This document shows, in pieces, positions 47,228 through 55,275 of a stretch of 64,000 nt of DNA. The DNA is from Defluviicoccus sp. Lineage in GTDB: Bacteria > Pseudomonadota > Alphaproteobacteria > Rhodospirillales > Defluviicoccaceae. Within the stretch, counting starts at the first letter, position 1. Every line of letters starts with the position of its first letter. The DNA lies in the NCBI GenBank assembly GCA_029624735.1, contig JARSSM010000011.1, positions 198,495 through 262,494 on the forward strand, in the 5' to 3' direction. The notes below the pieces were generated by a model. The model was not told the DNA's origin. It did not search any database and worked only from the letters and a program-made list of their open reading frames with translations. A program made the translations under genes and the position numbers.

Positions 47228-48256
47228 ATGATGGCGGAGGAGGCAGCACGTGCCGGCCGGCCGACCCTCGACCTGCCGGCGGGCGTGGAGCCAGGGTTGC
47301 GCTTCGCCGTAGTGCTCGACGGCAAGGGCGGGTGTGCAGAGCTCGACTGGCAAGGCGTTGCGGCGTGGAAGCCGGAGCAAGGCTTCTTGTGGGTGCACCT
47401 CGAGCGCGACGCTCCCGAGGCGCAGGCATGGGTGATGGGGCCCAGCGGCATCGATCCCCTGATCGCCGAAGCTCTGATCGCCGAGGATTCCCGGCCACGG
47501 GTTGAGCACATCGACGATGCGCTGCTGCTCATCCTGCGCGGCATCAATCTCGCCCCCGGCAGCAGCCTGCAACTGGTACCGCTACACGTTTGGATAATGC
47601 CGAGCCGCGCGCTGACGCTGCGGGACAAGACGCACGCCCTTTCCGCACTGCGCGATATCCGTATCGCGCTCAAGAACGGGCGCGGACCGCGCGGACCCGG
47701 CGGCCTCCTCGGCCAGATCGCGGATAAGATGGTCCGCGACTTGGACCCGGTTCTGGAGGAGATGGAGGACGAGGTCGAGGGCCTCGAGGAGGAGATCATT
47801 GGCACCGCGATGGGCGAACTGCGCCGCGAGATTGCCGACATCCGCCGCCGCGCCATTCATCTGCGCCGTTATCTCGGGCCGCAGCGAGATGCGCTCTACC
47901 AGTTGCGCAACGAAGACACCGCGATGCTGGACAAGCGCGACCGGATGCGCCTGCGCGGCGTGATCGACAGCCTGGTCCGCCACATTGAGGATCTGGACGC
48001 CATCCGCGACCGCACCTCGCTGCTGCACGATGACCTCGCCGCGATGATCTCCGAAAAGATCGCGCGCACCACCTACCGCTTCACCGCGATTGCCGGGCTG
48101 TTACTGCCGCCCAGCCTGGTCGCAGGCCTCTTGGGTGCCAACATTGGCGGCATTCCGGGACAGGAGAACCCTTACGCCTTCTTCGAGCTGGCGGGACTGA
48201 TCGTGTTTCTCCTCGGCATCCAGGCCCTCATCTTGCGCCGGATGGGTTGGATTTAG
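47228..48256 (+). CDS. CorA/ZntB family divalent metal transporter
   Basis: A 342-residue protein: a large cytoplasmic domain with long helices (LDPVLEEMEDEVEGLEEEIIG) and two C-terminal membrane helices. The family's pore-loop motif is present as GANIGGIPG, the ZntB-like variant rather than GMN of CorA, suggesting zinc transport. Alternative starts at 47222 (GTG) and 47231 (ATG) are in frame; GGGGTGAGG precedes them. Its stop overlaps by four bases the stop of the convergent chrA gene. Confidence 0.88.
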   Translation: MMAEEAARAGRPTLDLPAGVEPGLRFAVVLDGKGGCAELDWQGVAAWKPEQGFLWVHLERDAPEAQAWVMGPSGIDPLIAEALIAEDSRPRVEHIDDALLLILRGINLAPGSSLQLVPLHVWIMPSRALTLRDKTHALSALRDIRIALKNGRGPRGPGGLLGQIADKMVRDLDPVLEEMEDEVEGLEEEIIGTAMGELRREIADIRRRAIHLRRYLGPQRDALYQLRNEDTAMLDKRDRMRLRGVIDSLVRHIEDLDAIRDRTSLLHDDLAAMISEKIARTTYRFTAIAGLLLPPSLVAGLLGANIGGIPGQENPYAFFELAGLIVFLLGIQALILRRMGWI

Positions 48257-49524
48257 AACCCGGCCATGGCGAGGCCGGTGCCGGCCAGCGCACCCAATCC
48301 GACCACGGCCCAGGAAGGCAGCCGCCAACCTTCCAAGAGGAGAAAGCAGGCGAACACCAGCGCCGCGTCGGCACGGTTGTGCACACCTGCGACCCACACC
48401 GGATCGTAGAGCGCCGCCAGAAGAAGGCCGACGACGGCGGCGTTGATGCCGGCAAGTGCGGCTTGCGCTTGGCGCCGCTGCCGCAGCCGCTGCCAGAACG
48501 GCAAGGTGCCGAACAAGACCAGGAGCGCCGGCAAATAGAGGGCGCCCAAGCAAAGCGCGGCAGCGGCAAGCCCCCACGCACCCGGCGCCAACAACGCGCC
48601 AAGATAGGCTGCGAAACTGAAAAGCGGCCCCGGCACGGCTTGGGCCGCACCATAGCCAGCGAGGAAGGCATCGCTCGAGATCCAGCCGGGTGCGACGACA
48701 ACCGCATCCAACAGCGGCAGCACGACATGGCCGCCGCCGAACACCAGCGCACCGGCGCGGTAGAAGCCGGCCAGGACGCTGAGCGTCTGGCTGCCGCTGG
48801 CAGCCGCGGCCAGCGCCGGCAAGAGCGCCAGCAGGCCGAAGAAGGCGATTAGGGCACCTGCGGCTTGGCGCGCCCTAAGTGAGCCCGCCAGCTGGAAGCC
48901 ACCGTCTGACTCCACCTCGCCGGCGCCAATGCCTTTCCCCTGCAACAGCAGCACCAAGCCCAGCACGCCGGCGGCGGCGATGGCGCCGATCTGTGCCCCC
49001 CAGCCGGGCAGCAGCAGGGTCAGCGCGGCGGCTGCAATCGCAAACGCAGCGCGGGTACGGTCGGGACAGAGGCTGCGGGCCATCGTCAGCACCGCCTGCG
49101 CCACCACCGCGACTGCGACGCCCTTGACGCCGCGCAGCCACCCGGTCCCGGCCGCAGCGCCGATCCACCCGGTTCCGTAGGCGAACAGCACCATTAACAG
49201 CGCTGAGGGCAGCGTGAAGGCGGCCCAGGCGGCAAACGCGCCCTTCATTCCGGCGCGGGCTAGGCCGATCGCGACGCCGATCTGGCTGGATGCCGGGCCG
49301 GGAAGGAACTGACAAAGCGCGACCAGATCGGCATAGGCACGTTCGCTGAGCCAGCGGCGGCGAACGACGAAAGCCTCACGGAAATAGCCGATGTGTGCGA
49401 CCGGCCCGCCGAAGGAGGTGACACCAAGAATCAAGAACGCGCGCAGCACCTCGCGCCAGTTGCCTTCACGCCCGCCGGAAGAGGGTTCGTTCGTCTCCGC
49501 TGCCGTTTCAACCGGCGAGGACAT
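48253..49524 (-). CDS. chrA: Chromate transporter, two-domain ChrA
   Basis: A 423-residue membrane protein with the duplicated CHR domain. The N-terminal half has VTSFGGPVAHIGYFREAFVVRRRWLSE and CQFLPGPASSQIGVAIG, and the C-terminal half GALVFGGGHVVLPLLDAVVV and GYGAAQAVPGPLFSFAAYLG. These are the paired FGGP and PGP motifs of CHR transporters, which export chromate. The ATG at 49524 overlaps the end of phaC by 17 bases; a longer frame would run deep into phaC. Confidence 0.94.
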   Translation of the reverse strand: MSSPVETAAETNEPSSGGREGNWREVLRAFLILGVTSFGGPVAHIGYFREAFVVRRRWLSERAYADLVALCQFLPGPASSQIGVAIGLARAGMKGAFAAWAAFTLPSALLMVLFAYGTGWIGAAAGTGWLRGVKGVAVAVVAQAVLTMARSLCPDRTRAAFAIAAAALTLLLPGWGAQIGAIAAAGVLGLVLLLQGKGIGAGEVESDGGFQLAGSLRARQAAGALIAFFGLLALLPALAAAASGSQTLSVLAGFYRAGALVFGGGHVVLPLLDAVVVAPGWISSDAFLAGYGAAQAVPGPLFSFAAYLGALLAPGAWGLAAAALCLGALYLPALLVLFGTLPFWQRLRQRRQAQAALAGINAAVVGLLLAALYDPVWVAGVHNRADAALVFACFLLLEGWRLPSWAVVGLGALAGTGLAMAGF

Positions 49525-51349
49525 AGGTGCCCGGTGCGTCGCCCAGCGGTGGGTAGCCTCTGGCAGGATCGCCCGGCATCGGCGCCGGCTCCAGTCCGGA
49601 GGAGTGCTCGACCAGCCACTCGTGCCACGCCGGCCACCACGAGCCCTCGCGCAGCGGCGTCTCCGCCACCCAGGTATCGGCATCAGGGGCGCGTTCGCCC
49701 TCCCTGACGGTTCGCAGGCGGAAGTTGCGGCGCGGCCGCCCCGGCTCGTTGACGATGCCAACGTTGTGGCCGCCCTTGGTCAGCACGAAGGTGAGCTGGG
49801 TGGCATCGCTCTGCAGATGCAGCTTGAACACCGAGCGCCACGGCGCCACATGGTCAGCCTCGGCAGCAACCGAGAAGATCGGCACATGAATATCGCTGAT
49901 CTGGATCGGCCGGCCGCCGACACGGTACTTGCCCTGGAACAGCTCGTTGTCGGCATAGAGCCGGCGCAGAAGTTCCGAATGCTGCCGGTAGGGCATGCGG
50001 GTGCCGTCGGCGTTCCAGGCCATGAGGTCGAAGATCGGCTCGCGTTCGCCGAGAAAGTACTCGCGCACCATCTTCGACCAGATCAGATCGCGGGACTTCA
50101 GCAACTGGAAGCTGCCCGACGCCTGTTCGGCATCGAGGTAGCCTTGGTCCCACATCATGTCTTCCATGAATGCGATCTGGCTCGGGTCCATGAATACCGC
50201 CATTTCGCCGACCTCGGTGAAATCGGTCAGCGTGGTGAACAGCGTGATGGAGGCGAGCCGCTCGTCGCCGTCGCGCGCCATGGTCGCTGCGGCGATGGTC
50301 AAAAGGATGCCACCCAGACAATAGCCGACAGCGTGGATCTTGCGTCCCGGCAGCAAGTCGGAGATTACGTCGATCGCCGCCATGGTGCCGAGCCGGCGGT
50401 AGTCCTCCATGCCGAGGTCGCGGTCCTCGGGACCGGGATTGCGCCAGGAGATCATGAAGACCGTGTGGCCGCGCTCGACCAGGTATTTGACGAGTGAGTT
50501 CTGCGGCGACAGATCCATGATGTAGTACTTCATCATCCACGCCGACTGCATCAGCACTGGCTCGCGCTGGGTGGTGCGCGTCGTGGGTGTGTATTGAATC
50601 AGCTCCATCAGGTGGTTGCGGAAGATCACCTTGCCGGGAGTAACGGCGACGTTCTGGCCGACGACATAAGCCTCGCTGCCGGCCGGCTTGTCGCCAATCT
50701 GGTTGCGACGGACGTCGTCGATGAAGTTGGAGAGCCCCCGCAATAGATTGGCGCCGCGCTCGCGCGCCGTCGCCTCGATGATCTCCGGATTGAGGAACGG
50801 AATGTTCGACGGCGACATCATGTCGAGCACTTGGCGCGCGCCGAACGACACTGCCGCCTCGCTGCGCGGCGAGACCCCGCGTACCTCGGTGGTGGCGTTG
50901 TGCCACCACTGCTGATGCATCAAGAACGACTGATAGAGCAGATTGTACGGAAACCGCCGCCACCCAGGGTGATCGAAGCGGTGGTCCTGCGGCAGGGGCT
51001 CGATGCAGGGCGGCGACTGCGGTTCGAAGGCTGAGCGGACCGCGTATTCGGCAAACCGCGCCAGCTTGCGGCCCGCCTTCTCCGCCAGTTGGTATTGCTT
51101 GCCCGGCGAGGCGGCGAGATGCGCCATCCAGTCGAAGGTCTGCATCGCAAGCGCCACCGGCGACATCCCGAAGGTCAGGGTGGCGAGCCGCGCATTGACC
51201 GTGCGATCGATGCTGTCGAACACATCCGGCATAACATCCGGGCGATCGCTGATGCGGCGCTTGGGCGCAGCGTCCGGCGCAGCGGCTGATTGAGTGGTTG
51301 TCGCAGTCGCTGGCAGCGGTTGCGGTACTTGGAAGGGTTCGTCGGCCAT
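49508..51349 (-). CDS. phaC: Polyhydroxyalkanoate synthase, class I
   Basis: A 613-residue polymerase making PHA storage granules from 3-hydroxyacyl-CoA. The catalytic Cys is in the lipase-like box AVGYCLGGIL; the Asp in AAEADHVAPW and His in TKGGHNVGIVN complete the triad. PWWR-type and N-terminal helical regions are as in class I enzymes. The start at 51349 (MADEPFQVPQPLP) follows a GGGAGG site; the in-frame extension upstream is implausible. phaA and phaB are not nearby. It lies directly upstream of chrA with overlap, an unusual partnering. Confidence 0.95.
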   Translation of the reverse strand: MADEPFQVPQPLPATATTTQSAAAPDAAPKRRISDRPDVMPDVFDSIDRTVNARLATLTFGMSPVALAMQTFDWMAHLAASPGKQYQLAEKAGRKLARFAEYAVRSAFEPQSPPCIEPLPQDHRFDHPGWRRFPYNLLYQSFLMHQQWWHNATTEVRGVSPRSEAAVSFGARQVLDMMSPSNIPFLNPEIIEATARERGANLLRGLSNFIDDVRRNQIGDKPAGSEAYVVGQNVAVTPGKVIFRNHLMELIQYTPTTRTTQREPVLMQSAWMMKYYIMDLSPQNSLVKYLVERGHTVFMISWRNPGPEDRDLGMEDYRRLGTMAAIDVISDLLPGRKIHAVGYCLGGILLTIAAATMARDGDERLASITLFTTLTDFTEVGEMAVFMDPSQIAFMEDMMWDQGYLDAEQASGSFQLLKSRDLIWSKMVREYFLGEREPIFDLMAWNADGTRMPYRQHSELLRRLYADNELFQGKYRVGGRPIQISDIHVPIFSVAAEADHVAPWRSVFKLHLQSDATQLTFVLTKGGHNVGIVNEPGRPRRNFRLRTVREGERAPDADTWVAETPLREGSWWPAWHEWLVEHSSGLEPAPMPGDPARGYPPLGDAPGTYVLAG

Positions 51350-51575
51350 AGCGGGAGCCTCCCTCAACTCAACAGAACCAAAGCCTTCGAAGCATAGCAC
51401 GTTCTCCCTTTTCGTCCGATCGCCAGTTTTGCATTGCAGCATGCCGACATCATGAAGATATTTTGACATGAGGGAGGTTTCATGTTGCAGTCCCGTTCCG
51501 GGGTTGCGGCTTCAGGGCTGCCAGAAGCAGCTGACCCGTACAGGGGGACCTAATCACAAGCTCGCTACCCGATCG

Positions 51576-51986
51576 ATGCCACTGACCTTTCACCCGGATC
51601 CCGGCACCATCCTCGTGTGCAACTTCAATACTGGGTTCATTCCGCCTGAAATGGTGAAGCGGCGGTTGGTAGTCGTCGTTTCGCCGCGGCTGCGACAGCG
51701 GGACAACTTGTGCACAATTGTGCCGCTCAGCACGACGGCCCCGGTTTCAGTACAGGCTTATCATTGTCAGGTAAGAATTCAGCCGATCTTGCCGCGCCCC
51801 TGGCACGCCGAATGGGTGTGGATCAAAGCAGATATGCTGTCGACCGTTTCCTTTCAGCGGCTTGATTTGATCCGCGGCGACAAGGATTTTCAAGGTAAGC
51901 GGAGATACATGAAGCCTACGCTCTCCGGGAAGGATCTACATCAAATACGGGACTGCGTATCGGTGGCACTCGGCTTTCGCCCTTGA
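51576..51986 (+). CDS. Orphan PemK/MazF-like toxin
   Basis: A 136-residue protein with the PemK/MazF fold signature: GTILVCNFNTGFIPPEMVKRRLVVVVSPR, then CTIVPLSTTAP and WIKADMLSTVSFQRLD. Classical members cleave mRNA. No antitoxin frame is found immediately upstream or downstream, so it is either an orphan or its partner is elsewhere. Codon usage is less GC-biased than neighbours, hinting at transfer. The ATG at 51576 is preferred; the frame stays open upstream. Its stop codon lies inside the -35 box of the next promoter. Confidence 0.8.
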   Translation: MPLTFHPDPGTILVCNFNTGFIPPEMVKRRLVVVVSPRLRQRDNLCTIVPLSTTAPVSVQAYHCQVRIQPILPRPWHAEWVWIKADMLSTVSFQRLDLIRGDKDFQGKRRYMKPTLSGKDLHQIRDCVSVALGFRP

Positions 51987-52011
51987 CATTTTCTTCACCC
52001 TCCTATATAAG
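51983..52011 (+). promoter_or_regulatory. Strong consensus-like sigma-70 promoter
   Basis: TTGACA (51983-51988) and TATAAG (52006-52011) are separated by exactly 17 bases. This is the best housekeeping-type promoter seen in the window. No protein gene starts close downstream, so it probably drives the RNA candidate at 52018-52217. Confidence 0.75.
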
Positions 52012-52017
52012 CTCTCG

Positions 52018-52217
52018 GTCTCCCGCTCTGCTCCGGCATCGGGCCTTAAGACCCTACCAAGGGCCATCGTGCGTGCTAGATTGGCGCAAGCGTGCGTCTT
52101 TCGCGCGGTGAAAAGCGATTATAGGCTTAGCAAAGCTTCGTTTGTTTCGGAGAGTAAGCAAGCGAGCCACCACAAGCCATAGGGCGTTACCAGCGATGGT
52201 AACGCCCTCCTGGTTTT
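52018..52217 (+). ncRNA. Candidate small structured RNA, family unknown
   Basis: Transcription from the promoter at 51983-52011 would begin near 52018. About 165 bases on, a perfect ten-base-pair hairpin GGGCGTTACC/GGTAACGCCC (52182-52191 with 52198-52207) is followed by TCCTGG and a TTTTT run (52213-52217). A longer outer pairing, GCGAGCC (52162-52168) with GGCTCGC (52221-52227), brackets it. It does not match tmRNA, RNase P RNA, SRP RNA or a tRNA as far as I can tell. An in-frame GTG at 52069 with AAGGG upstream could give a 37-residue basic peptide, so a leader or small protein remains possible. Confidence 0.5.
52182..52217 (+). terminator. Terminator-like hairpin ending the RNA candidate
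   Basis: A perfect ten-base-pair stem around AGCGAT, with a five-T run starting six bases after the stem. The displaced T-run makes it weaker than a textbook terminator. Confidence 0.5.
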
Positions 52218-52409
52218 TCGGGCTCGCACACCCGCCGATAGCCGCGACGGTACATCAGGCCACGGTCCGTCCTTGCCGCAAAAATGATCGGGCAAGCCCA
52301 GAGTGCCTAATGCTTAATCATCTGGCACAGGTCTTCGATGGCGCCGCGTTTTTCGGCATTCTCCCAGAATTGGCTTGATCACAAACGCTTAACTGCGCCT
52401 GGGCACGGC

Positions 52410-52425
52410 TGGCACGGGCTTTGTA
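52410..52425 (+). promoter_or_regulatory. Sigma-54 promoter for amtB
   Basis: CTGGCACG-GGCT-TTGTA matches the -24/-12 consensus TGGCACG-N4-TTGCA with one mismatch in the -12 element. It lies 113 bases upstream of the amtB start. A GTGCC/GGCAC dyad (52303-52307 and 52324-52328) upstream could be an activator site, though its 16-base spacing is not that of a standard NtrC box. Nitrogen-regulated expression through NtrC is expected for ammonium transporter genes. Confidence 0.7.
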
Positions 52426-52537
52426 AAGATAAGCCGGGGCGCTGGTGAGCGCTTGCTCGTCCCCATCGCGCCCAGAGACCAACGGACATCCCCGTCCGAG
52501 GGACCAACAATGACCGGACCGTAAGGAGAGCCGTACG

Positions 52538-53845
52538 ATGCCCCGTTTCACGGAACCCATGAAAACCGCCGGACTCGGCATGCTGGCGCTGCTGAGTTCG
52601 AGCGGCGCTGCATTGGCCCAGGAGGCGGTGCTTGACAAAGGCGACACCGCCTGGATGCTGACTTCGACCGCGCTCGTGCTGATGATGACCATCCCCGGCT
52701 TGGCGCTGTTCTATTGCGGCATGGTGCGGCAAAAGAACGTGCTGGCGACGGCGGTGCAGAGCTTCGCGATCTGCTGCCTCAGCACGGTGTTGTGGGTCGT
52801 GGTCGGCTACTCCCTTGCCTTCACCGATGGCGGCGATCTCAACCCCTACGTCGGCGGTTTCAGCCGTGTGCTGATGCAGGGCATGGCCATGGGCGACCTG
52901 TTCGCGCCACTGACGATCCCTGAGAGCGTCTTCATGATGTTCCAGATGACGTTTGCGATCATCACGCCGGCACTGATCACCGGTGCGTTCGCCGACCGGA
53001 TGAAGTTCTCGGCGCTCCTGTGGTTCACGGGCCTGTGGGGGTTGATCGTCTATGCGCCGGTCGCTCACTGGGTTTGGGGTGGCGGCTTCCTTGCCGGTGA
53101 GGGTGTGCTTGATTTCGCCGGTGGCACCGTCGTGCACATCAATGCCGGTATCGCCGGCCTGGTGGCGGCGATCGTGATCGGCAAGCGGCGCGGCTACGGC
53201 TCCGAGAACATGGCGCCGCACAATTTGACCTTGAGCCTGATCGGCGCTTCGTTGCTGTGGGTCGGCTGGTTCGGTTTTAACGCCGGCTCGGCGGGTGCTG
53301 CCGACGGCCGCGCCGGAATGGCGATGGCCGTGACCCAGATCGCTGCCGCAACGGCTGCGCTGACCTGGATGTTGGTGGAATGGATGCTGCGCGGCAAGCC
53401 CTCCGTGCTCGGTATCATCTCCGGCGCCGTCGGCGGCCTGGTGGCAATCACGCCGGCATCCGGTTTCGTTGGGCCGGTGGGTGCCCTGTTCATCGGCGCG
53501 GCAGCCGGCATCGCCTGCTTCTGGGGCGCGGTGTGGCTCAAGACTACGCTCAAGTACGACGACTCGCTCGACGCCTTCGGCGTGCACGGAATCGGCGGCA
53601 TCGTCGGAGCGCTCCTAACCGGCGTCTTTGCGGTCGAGGCGATCGGCGGCACACCTGGCCTTCTCGAAGGCAATTCGGGTCAGGTGTGGACGCAGTTCGT
53701 CGGCATCATGGCTACCGTCGTGTGGTGCGCGGTCGCGACCTTCATCATCCTCAAGGTCATCGATGTCATCATCGGCTTGCGCGTCGATCAGGAAGCCGAG
53801 GTCACCGGCCTCGACTTGAGCCTGCACGGCGAAAGCGTGCACTGA
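52538..53845 (+). CDS. amtB: Ammonium transporter
   Basis: A 435-residue Amt/Rh-family membrane channel with an N-terminal signal sequence (about 1-27) and 11 helices. Family motifs include PGLALFYCGMVRQKNVLATAVQSF, DFAGGTVVHINAGIAGL with the pore His, and DDSLDAFGVHGIGGIVGALLTGVF with the second pore His. It conducts ammonia/ammonium into the cell. No PII gene (glnK) precedes it, which is unusual. A sigma-54 promoter lies upstream, AAGGAGAG is a strong ribosome-binding site, and a strong terminator follows. Confidence 0.97.
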   Translation: MPRFTEPMKTAGLGMLALLSSSGAALAQEAVLDKGDTAWMLTSTALVLMMTIPGLALFYCGMVRQKNVLATAVQSFAICCLSTVLWVVVGYSLAFTDGGDLNPYVGGFSRVLMQGMAMGDLFAPLTIPESVFMMFQMTFAIITPALITGAFADRMKFSALLWFTGLWGLIVYAPVAHWVWGGGFLAGEGVLDFAGGTVVHINAGIAGLVAAIVIGKRRGYGSENMAPHNLTLSLIGASLLWVGWFGFNAGSAGAADGRAGMAMAVTQIAAATAALTWMLVEWMLRGKPSVLGIISGAVGGLVAITPASGFVGPVGALFIGAAAGIACFWGAVWLKTTLKYDDSLDAFGVHGIGGIVGALLTGVFAVEAIGGTPGLLEGNSGQVWTQFVGIMATVVWCAVATFIILKVIDVIIGLRVDQEAEVTGLDLSLHGESVH

Positions 53846-53909
53846 CAACGGCGGGGTTTGGGCCGGCCCTAGCCTTCGTCCTCCCTCACTCCTGCTGGTC
53901 CCCCTCGAT

Positions 53910-53947
53910 GGGCCGGAAGGGTTCCCCCCTTCCGGCCCGATCTTTAT
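53910..53947 (+). terminator. Rho-independent terminator after amtB
   Basis: A perfect twelve-base-pair stem, GGGCCGGAAGGG (53910-53921) with CCCTTCCGGCCC (53927-53938), has a five-base loop and is followed by GATCTTTATTT. Confidence 0.85.
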
Positions 53948-54048
53948 TTCGGGAAAGAGCGGTCAGCGCGGCAGCAAAGAACCGGGCAAGACCAGCCAGT
54001 CAGCAGCTGCCTTGAGCCCCGCCCAGCTTCCCGCCTACGATAGCCGCC

Positions 54049-55239
54049 ATGCTGAACCCGGCGCTCGAAGCTTTGAACGACTATCCGTTCGACCGGTTGC
54101 GCGCGCTCCTGGACCCGATCGCGCCGCCCACCGCGCTCAAACCGCTCGTGCTTTCGGTCGGTGAGCCCAGGCATGCCCCGCCTGCGATGGTGCGCCAAAT
54201 CATCGATCGCGAGCATGCCGCCTGGAACCGTTACCCGCCGGTCGACGGCACCGAAGCCTTTCGCCAAGCCGTTGCCCAGTGGCTCACGAACCGTTTCCAG
54301 CTCCCGCACGGCTTCATTGACCCGGCCCAGCACATCCTGCCGGTAGCCGGCACGCGCGAAGCTCTGTTCCTGATCGCGAGCGCGTGCGTGCCGCCAGCGG
54401 TCGCGGGCGGGCCGCCTGCGGTGTTGATGCCGAACCCGTTCTATCAGGTCTATCTGGCGGCCGCGGCGCTGCACGGCGCTGAGCCGGTTTTCCTGCCGGC
54501 GACAAGGGAAACCGGCTACCTGCCCGACCTCACCAGCCTGCCGGAAGCGCTCTTGGCGCGCACGGCAATGCTCTACCTTTGCTCGCCCGCCAATCCGCAA
54601 GGCGCCGCGGCTGATCCCGCTTACCTTGAGGCCGCCGTCCGCTTGGCGCGCCAGCATGGGTTCACCCTCGTCGTCGATGAGTGCTATGCCGAGATTTATG
54701 ATGCGGCACCGCCCGCTGGCGTGCTGGCCGCCTGCGCCGCACTGGGCGAAGGGCTGGAGAACGTGCTCGCCTTTCACTCGCTCTCCAAGCGATCGAGCGT
54801 ACCGGGCTTGCGCTCGGGATTCGTTGCCGGCGATGCGCGGCTGATCGCAGCCTTCCGGCGTCTGCGCGCCTTCGCCGGCGCGACGCTGCCGCTTCCCGTT
54901 CTCGCCGCCTCCACTGCGCTGTGGCAGGACGAGGCGCATGTCGAAGAGAACCGGCGCCTGTACCGGGCCAAGTTCGATCTGGCCGAGCGGCTGCTCGGCG
55001 GGCGATTCGCGTTTTATCGGCCGGCCGGCGGCTTCTTCTTGTGGCTCGATGTCGAAGATGGCGAGGCGGCAGCACGCACGCTGTGGCAGCGGGCAGCGCT
55101 CCGGGTGCTCCCCGGCGCCTATCTCGCGCGCTCTGACGCCACCGGCGACAACCCCGGCCGCCGCTATATCCGCATGGCACTGATCGACGATCTGGCAGCG
55201 ACAGAAGACGCTTTGCGCCGCTTCACGGACGCCTTATAG
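54049..55239 (+). CDS. Class I/II PLP-dependent aminotransferase (DapC-like)
   Basis: A 396-residue fold-type I aminotransferase. The PLP lysine is in FHSLSKRSSVPGLRSGF (Lys247), with VLMPNPFYQVY, LYLCSPANPQGAA, VVDECYAEIY and a C-terminal Arg in YIRMALIDD. In alphaproteobacteria the homologue beside ftsK is commonly annotated as N-succinyldiaminopimelate aminotransferase in lysine and peptidoglycan synthesis; substrate identity here is inferred from that context. It has its own start close after the amtB terminator and lies 36 bases upstream of ftsK. Confidence 0.88.
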   Translation: MLNPALEALNDYPFDRLRALLDPIAPPTALKPLVLSVGEPRHAPPAMVRQIIDREHAAWNRYPPVDGTEAFRQAVAQWLTNRFQLPHGFIDPAQHILPVAGTREALFLIASACVPPAVAGGPPAVLMPNPFYQVYLAAAALHGAEPVFLPATRETGYLPDLTSLPEALLARTAMLYLCSPANPQGAAADPAYLEAAVRLARQHGFTLVVDECYAEIYDAAPPAGVLAACAALGEGLENVLAFHSLSKRSSVPGLRSGFVAGDARLIAAFRRLRAFAGATLPLPVLAASTALWQDEAHVEENRRLYRAKFDLAERLLGGRFAFYRPAGGFFLWLDVEDGEAAARTLWQRAALRVLPGAYLARSDATGDNPGRRYIRMALIDDLAATEDALRRFTDAL

Positions 55240-55275
55240 TTTTCAGCGCGGTAATAACCAATCTTCAGGTTTGAT

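Noticed and set aside
52142..52378. 78-residue plus-strand frame downstream of the RNA candidate
   Set aside because: It starts at a non-ATG codon without a ribosome-binding site, runs through the terminator-like hairpin and has no recognisable domain.
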